The notes beneath the pieces are model-generated. The model saw nothing but the letters and a program-made list of their open reading frames with translations. It ran no database searches and was not told the DNA's origin. Positions 60,380-64,000 of a stretch of DNA of 64,000 bases are shown here, in pieces (positions within the stretch are counted from its first letter, which is position 1; each line of letters begins with the position of its first letter). The DNA is taken from positions 62,001 through 126,000 of the forward strand of contig JBGAHE010000003.1 of the NCBI GenBank assembly GCA_044226365.1, written 5' to 3'. A program made the position numbers and the translations under genes. Origin of the DNA: JALHNI01 sp044226365 (lineage in GTDB: Bacteria; Acidobacteriota; Terriglobia; Bryobacterales; Bryobacteraceae).

Positions 60380-62020
60380 CTACGGGCGATATCCCGGCCC
60401 GCGCATCACGCGTCCGGGCAACGCGCCCGTGTGCTTCCCTTTGTCCACCACCAACGTCCCGTTGACGAACACGTAAGTGATGCCTTCCGCAATCTGATGC
60501 GGACGTTCGAACGTCGCGCGGTCAATCACGGTTGCCGGATTGAACACCACCACGTCGGCCATCAGGCCTTCGCGCAACAATCCGCGATCGGCGATCGATA
60601 GACGATTGGCCACCGCGGACGTCATCTTGCGCACCGCTTCTTCCAACGGCATTACGTGTTCGTCTCGGCTGTACTTGCCTAACACTCGCGGGTAAGTGCC
60701 GTAGGTGCGCGGATGTACCGGCGCCTGGTCCGCGTCTGGATTCGCTCCCCCGGCGTCAGTGGCGATCTTGATCCACGGCTGCTTCAACTGCAACGCCAGG
60801 TTCTCCTCGCTCAGCATAAAGTAGATGGTCGCGATCCTCTGTCGCTCCGCCACCAGTAAATCCAGCACCGCCTCCGGCCACGGCTTGCCCATATCCGCGG
60901 CGACCTCCTTCAGGCGCTTGCCCACATACTTCTGATGCTCCGGCTTCCGCAACCCTACCAGCAGCACGCCCTCCGGCGACGCCTGCAGGCAGCGGCTTTC
61001 CCACGTATCATCCGGCTTCACCATCTCCTGCAGCAGCTTGGGCCGCAGCGCCGGGCTCGCCAGATTCTCGAACAACTTCCCGTCAGCCGCGGTCCAGTCC
61101 GGCAAACAGGCGGTCAGCCCCGTGCCACTTGCCGTGTACGGATACATATTCGCCTGCACATCCACGCCGCGCTTCCGCGCCGCCTCGATCTTCTGAATCG
61201 CCAGCGGCATTTTCGGCCAATTCTGCTGGCTCACGGCCTTCAGGTGATAGATCTCTGTCGGCACGCCGGCCTGTTCGCCGATCTCAATCGCCTCGTCGAT
61301 CGCCTCGAGCAACCGGTCGCCCTCCGACCGGATGTGCGAAATGTACACCCCGCCATATTGAGCGATGCCCTTCACCACCTCGATCAGTTCCTTGGTATCG
61401 GCGTAAGAACCCGGAGGATAGATCAATGCGGACGCCACGCCGAACGCCCCGTCCCGCATTGCCTGCTCTGCGGCGCCGCGCATCGCCGCCAGTTCCGCGG
61501 CATTGGCCTTGCCCATCGCCATGCCCTTGCCGTACGCCCGCAGCGTCGCCGCTCCCACAAACGAACCGAAGTTCGAAGCCGACCGGTGCTCCTCCATCGC
61601 CCGCAACCACTCGCTGAACCGCCCATAGCGATACCGGTCCGCCCCGCTCATCTCCCGGACCTTCTCGTTCGTGGGCGCGTTCGTATCGTTCTCGCCCATG
61701 ATCTCCGTCGTGATGCCCTGCGTCACCTTACTGATCAGACGGCCGTCGCCCCGCCCCAGCAGGTCGCCCCGCACGTGACTCTGGATATCGATGAAGCCCG
61801 GCGCGATCACCTGCCCGCTGACATCGAGCTTCCGCTTCGCCGTGGCGTCGCGCAGCAAACCGGCCGGCGCGATCTTCGCGATACGGTCCCCCACGAGCGC
61901 TACATCGCCCCAAAACCACGCCCCGCCGGTGCCATCCATCACCCGGCCATTCAGTAGAATCGTGTCGTAGGTCTGCGCTGCCAGCAGCACGGGCAGCAGG
62001 AACACTAGGCTCGGTCGCAT
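60380..62020 (-). CDS. N-acyl-D-amino-acid deacylase-like amidohydrolase
   Basis: 546 aa with signal peptide (SLVFLLPVLLAAQ). D-aminoacylase branch of the amidohydrolases: YDTILLNGRVMDGTGG, PGFIDIQSH, EIYHLKAVS (with the metal-bridging residues replaced), YPYTASGTGL, and KIATDAGG near the end. The usual HxH is QxH: Gln (CAG) at the first position. The second His and the later Asp remain, so the site may bind one metal, as the active D-aminoacylases do with a single tight zinc. Substrate unknown. First gene of the transcript is the cyclophilin gene upstream; MOSC precedes it by 3 nt. Confidence 0.88.
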   Translation of the reverse strand: MRPSLVFLLPVLLAAQTYDTILLNGRVMDGTGGAWFWGDVALVGDRIAKIAPAGLLRDATAKRKLDVSGQVIAPGFIDIQSHVRGDLLGRGDGRLISKVTQGITTEIMGENDTNAPTNEKVREMSGADRYRYGRFSEWLRAMEEHRSASNFGSFVGAATLRAYGKGMAMGKANAAELAAMRGAAEQAMRDGAFGVASALIYPPGSYADTKELIEVVKGIAQYGGVYISHIRSEGDRLLEAIDEAIEIGEQAGVPTEIYHLKAVSQQNWPKMPLAIQKIEAARKRGVDVQANMYPYTASGTGLTACLPDWTAADGKLFENLASPALRPKLLQEMVKPDDTWESRCLQASPEGVLLVGLRKPEHQKYVGKRLKEVAADMGKPWPEAVLDLLVAERQRIATIYFMLSEENLALQLKQPWIKIATDAGGANPDADQAPVHPRTYGTYPRVLGKYSRDEHVMPLEEAVRKMTSAVANRLSIADRGLLREGLMADVVVFNPATVIDRATFERPHQIAEGITYVFVNGTLVVDKGKHTGALPGRVMRGPGYRP

Positions 62021-62023
62021 CTG

Positions 62024-62668
62024 TTATCCTTCGATTCGTTTGCGCAGGGAGCGCTTCCACGCCTCGGCCAGCGCCGGGCACCCCACCAGTTCCGCCATGA
62101 GTTCGCGGTTCGTCTTCTCAAAATGCATCACGCGATTCGCCCGGGCCACCGTCCACTCCGGATGCGGACGCGCTACCAGCGTCATCACGTCGCCGGCCTC
62201 CACCGTACCTTCGCGCAGCACGCGCAGATACCAGCCCGTCCGGCCCGTCTGCACAATGCGTGCCACCAGATCCGGCCGGCCGTATCGTTGGGACTGTTTC
62301 CAGCAAGGCTGGCGAGGCTGGCTCACCTCCACCCGCGCTGATGCCAGGTCGTAAACGTCCCCCAGGCAAACAGCCGCCTCAGTGAGTCCTTCCACCGTCA
62401 GGTTCTCGCCGAGCGCTCCCGGCAGTGCGCCGTCTGAGAAGCCCTCCCCTGCCCACGCAGAGCCATGGGCCGCACTATACGCCAGTACGGCCTTATCCAA
62501 GCCGCCATGATTCACCAGATCTGCGTGTCCATCGCCGTCCAGCCCCTCACCAGTCAGCCGGATAGGGCCGGCCACCGGATCCTTGAACGTCGCCGTTGTC
62601 CACGGCTTGCCCTGCGGATCCATCGTCCGCGGCAGCCCGACCTGAACGGACAACACCCGCCCGGTCAC
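62024..62668 (-). CDS. MOSC-domain protein (YiiM-like)
   Basis: 214 aa. The MOSC domain covers most of the protein: GDGHADLVNHGGLDKAVLAY, GENLTVEGL and VSQPRQPCWK with the conserved Cys proposed to handle a sulphur- or molybdenum-bound group. The C-terminal 3-alpha region (NRVMHFEKTNRELMAELV) is typical of YiiM, which reduces N-hydroxylated bases using molybdenum cofactor. Start overlaps the cyclophilin stop by 4 nt. Confidence 0.9.
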   Translation of the reverse strand: MTGRVLSVQVGLPRTMDPQGKPWTTATFKDPVAGPIRLTGEGLDGDGHADLVNHGGLDKAVLAYSAAHGSAWAGEGFSDGALPGALGENLTVEGLTEAAVCLGDVYDLASARVEVSQPRQPCWKQSQRYGRPDLVARIVQTGRTGWYLRVLREGTVEAGDVMTLVARPHPEWTVARANRVMHFEKTNRELMAELVGCPALAEAWKRSLRKRIEG

Positions 62669-63543
62669 AGCTTCTTCGCGGGCGCCGGCGCCACCGCTTT
62701 CGGAGCCGGCGGTTTCGGCGCCACCGCCTTCGGCGCCACCGCCTTCGGCGCCGCGGGCTTCGGTGCCACCGGCCAGATCGGCGCGCCCTTTGGGTAACGC
62801 TTAATCGTCACCGTCTTCATCACCACCGGCACGTTCGGCCGGTTCGCCTCGCCCGTCGGCAGTAACGCAATACGATCCGCTACGTCCTGCCCTTCCACCA
62901 CGATGCCGAAAATCGGATGCTTCCCGTTCAGCCATTCCGGCAACCGCGTCGTCTTGGTCGTGATGAAAAACTGGCTGCTTCCCGTCCCCGGCCCCGCATT
63001 CGCCATCGCCAGCAGGTACGGCTTATCAAAGCTCAAGCTCGGATGAAACTCATCGGTGATCACGTCGGTGCCGCCCATCCCGGTGCCCAACGGATCGCCG
63101 CCCTGAATCATGAACTCCGGAATCACGCGATGAAACGTCAACCCGTTGAACAGCGGGCGCCGCACACGCCGATTGGTCTTCGGATCCGTGAAGAGCTTGG
63201 CGCCGCGCGCCAGATCCACAAAGTTGCGCACCGTCACCGGCATCTCCGCTTCATAGAACTTCACCACGATGTGGCCCAAGTTCTCGGTGCCCTGCACCAT
63301 GTCGAAGTCCGCATACAAACCCGGCTCGCGATCCGGCTCGGGCGGAGCCACGGGCTTCGCCGGCACCACCGGCTTCGGCTTCGCAGCCACGACGGGCTTG
63401 GGAGCGGCCGGTTTCGCTGCGGTCGCCGCCGGCTTCGCGGGCGTCGTCACAGGTTTCGCCGGCGTCGTCGTCTTGGACGGAGCGGGCGTCTGCGCCAGGC
63501 CCAACCCTACGCCTAGCAAACAGGAAAGAAACAAGCGATTCAT
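62665..63543 (-). CDS. Secreted cyclophilin-type peptidyl-prolyl isomerase
   Basis: 292 aa. Signal peptide (LFLSCLLGVGLGLAQ), a Pro/Ala/Lys/Thr-rich linker of ~60 residues, a cyclophilin domain (about 85-255) and a repetitive tail. Active-site and core motifs: GLTFHRVIPEFMIQGGDPLG, MANAGPGTGSSQFFIT and HPIFGIVVEGQDVADRI. Folding catalyst of the periplasm or surface. The tail consists of APKAV/APKP units encoded by 15-bp DNA repeats. TAAACT lies 7 nt before its ATG, sharing a 24-bp divergent gap with the next gene. Confidence 0.94.
   Translation of the reverse strand: MNRLFLSCLLGVGLGLAQTPAPSKTTTPAKPVTTPAKPAATAAKPAAPKPVVAAKPKPVVPAKPVAPPEPDREPGLYADFDMVQGTENLGHIVVKFYEAEMPVTVRNFVDLARGAKLFTDPKTNRRVRRPLFNGLTFHRVIPEFMIQGGDPLGTGMGGTDVITDEFHPSLSFDKPYLLAMANAGPGTGSSQFFITTKTTRLPEWLNGKHPIFGIVVEGQDVADRIALLPTGEANRPNVPVVMKTVTIKRYPKGAPIWPVAPKPAAPKAVAPKAVAPKPPAPKAVAPAPAKKL
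62699..62773. repeat. 15-bp tandem repeat encoding the Ala-Pro-Lys tail of the cyclophilin
   Basis: About five units of the form TTCGGCGCCACCGCC on the plus strand; the units at 62714-62728 and 62729-62743 are identical and the others diverged. On the coding strand they give five-residue APKAV-type repeats. Confidence 0.8.
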
Positions 63544-63550
63544 ACTTCTA

Positions 63551-63556
63551 AGTTTA
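63551..63556 (-). promoter_or_regulatory. -10 element (TAAACT) of the cyclophilin-MOSC-deacylase transcript
   Basis: Minus-strand TAAACT ends 7 nt before the ATG at 63543 and overlaps the divergent TATAAT by two bases. Confidence 0.5.
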
Positions 63557-63560
63557 TAAT
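63555..63560 (+). promoter_or_regulatory. -10 element (TATAAT) of the 5'-nucleotidase gene
   Basis: A consensus TATAAT ends 7 nt before the ATG at 63568. The gap sequence CGGGCCA is not a Shine-Dalgarno sequence. Confidence 0.55.
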
Positions 63561-63567
63561 CGGGCCA

Positions 63568-64000
63568 ATGAAGCTGCTCAGCATCTTACTGGCGCTCCCG
63601 CTCTTGGCTGCGGAGACGCAAACCATTCGGCTGCTCTCCACCACGGACCTGCATGGCTGGATCGTCGGCTACGACTACTACGCCGCTAAACCCGCCAGCC
63701 GCGGCCTCGCCAAAGTCGCGACGCTCATTCGTCAGGCGCGCGCCGAGCAGCCCGCCACGGTCCTCCTCGATTGCGGTGACACCATCCAAGGCTCGCCCCT
63801 CGAAGCCGTCCACCAACTCGCTGTCCGTGCCGGCACCACCACGCGTCCGGATCCCATGATGCTTGCCATGAACACCCTCGGTTACGACGCCATGGCCATG
63901 GGCAATCACGAGTTCAACTTCGGCCTCAAGAACCTCTATGCCGCCCGCGCCGCGGCGAAGTTTCCCTGGCTCTCCGCCAACACCATCGGCGCGCCCGGCA
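63568..64000 (+). CDS. 5'-nucleotidase/metallophosphatase, 3'-truncated by the window edge
   Basis: First 144 residues only. Signal peptide (MKLLSILLALPLLAA), then a calcineurin-like phosphoesterase: STTDLHGWIVGYDYY, VLLDCGDTIQGSPLE and AMAMGNHEFNFG, the three N-terminal metal-binding blocks. In UshA and CpdB a C-terminal substrate domain follows and would lie outside the window. It hydrolyses nucleotides or cyclic nucleotides in the periplasm. The family is clear; the choice between 5'-nucleotidase and 2',3'-cyclic phosphodiesterase is not. Confidence 0.9.
   Translation, partial: MKLLSILLALPLLAAETQTIRLLSTTDLHGWIVGYDYYAAKPASRGLAKVATLIRQARAEQPATVLLDCGDTIQGSPLEAVHQLAVRAGTTTRPDPMMLAMNTLGYDAMAMGNHEFNFGLKNLYAARAAAKFPWLSANTIGAPG

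Noticed and set aside
1..64000. tRNA, rRNA, transposase or integrase genes
   Set aside because: Intergenic regions are short and contain no tRNA-like cloverleaf that I could recognise; no mobile-element protein motif or terminal inverted repeat was found.

Overview
The window is a GC-rich, gene-dense bacterial chromosome segment, most likely from an acidobacterium of the Solibacter/Bryobacter group. I infer this from four things: a 1146-residue Oar-type TonB-dependent receptor with an N-terminal carboxypeptidase-regulatory domain, a PSCyt1/PSCyt2/PSD1 protein, a DUF2934 protein, and an ECF sigma factor next to a Ser/Thr kinase with a beta-propeller. I see no tRNA, rRNA, insertion sequence, prophage or CRISPR array. 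53 protein genes are annotated; the first (ligD) and last (a 5'-nucleotidase) are cut by the window edges.

Layout. 1-8475: DNA repair and translation genes (ligD, uvrB, a coupled Rossmann-like unknown, prfB with a programmed +1 frameshift, sua5, xseA). 8481-15589 (minus strand): a cluster with DUF3467, a GT-C glycosyltransferase, an MBOAT acyltransferase, two paralogous SGNH proteins, a small acyl carrier protein and a KAS III-like enzyme whose nucleophile is Ser. It resembles the DltB/DltC/DltD relay with the adenylating enzyme replaced, and is the best candidate for an undescribed system. 15650-18831: ECF sigma factor and Ser/Thr kinase, tail to tail. 18861-23284 (minus): four-carbon sugar-acid kinase and PdxA2-like dehydrogenase, Tat-exported aldo/keto reductase, a solitary Cas6-like protein and a LamG protein. 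23331-32441: PSD1 protein, secreted phosphodiesterase, Oar-like receptor and an AlaC-like aminotransferase. 32548-35042: TPR protein with a CxxCH tail, LytS-type kinase and LytTR regulator. 35187-42928: two large cyclic-di-GMP enzymes flanking infC. 42933-49115: amidohydrolase, methyltransferase with an abnormal C-terminus, purine permease, two secreted TPR proteins and rnc. 49093-51384: flbD-motA-motB and, divergently, a small ORF behind a sigma-28-like promoter. 51388-59964: MerR regulator, rlmB, then a coupled run ggt, TIM-barrel, asnS, rocF, ddl, S41 protease. 60056-64000: DUF2934 protein, D-aminoacylase-like enzyme, MOSC protein, cyclophilin and a 5'-nucleotidase.

Two architectural patterns recur. 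Many genes that head transcription units lack a Shine-Dalgarno sequence and instead carry a TANNNT element 6-9 nt before the start codon, which suggests leaderless mRNAs. All nine convergent gene pairs end within 10 nt of each other or overlap, leaving no room for ordinary terminators.
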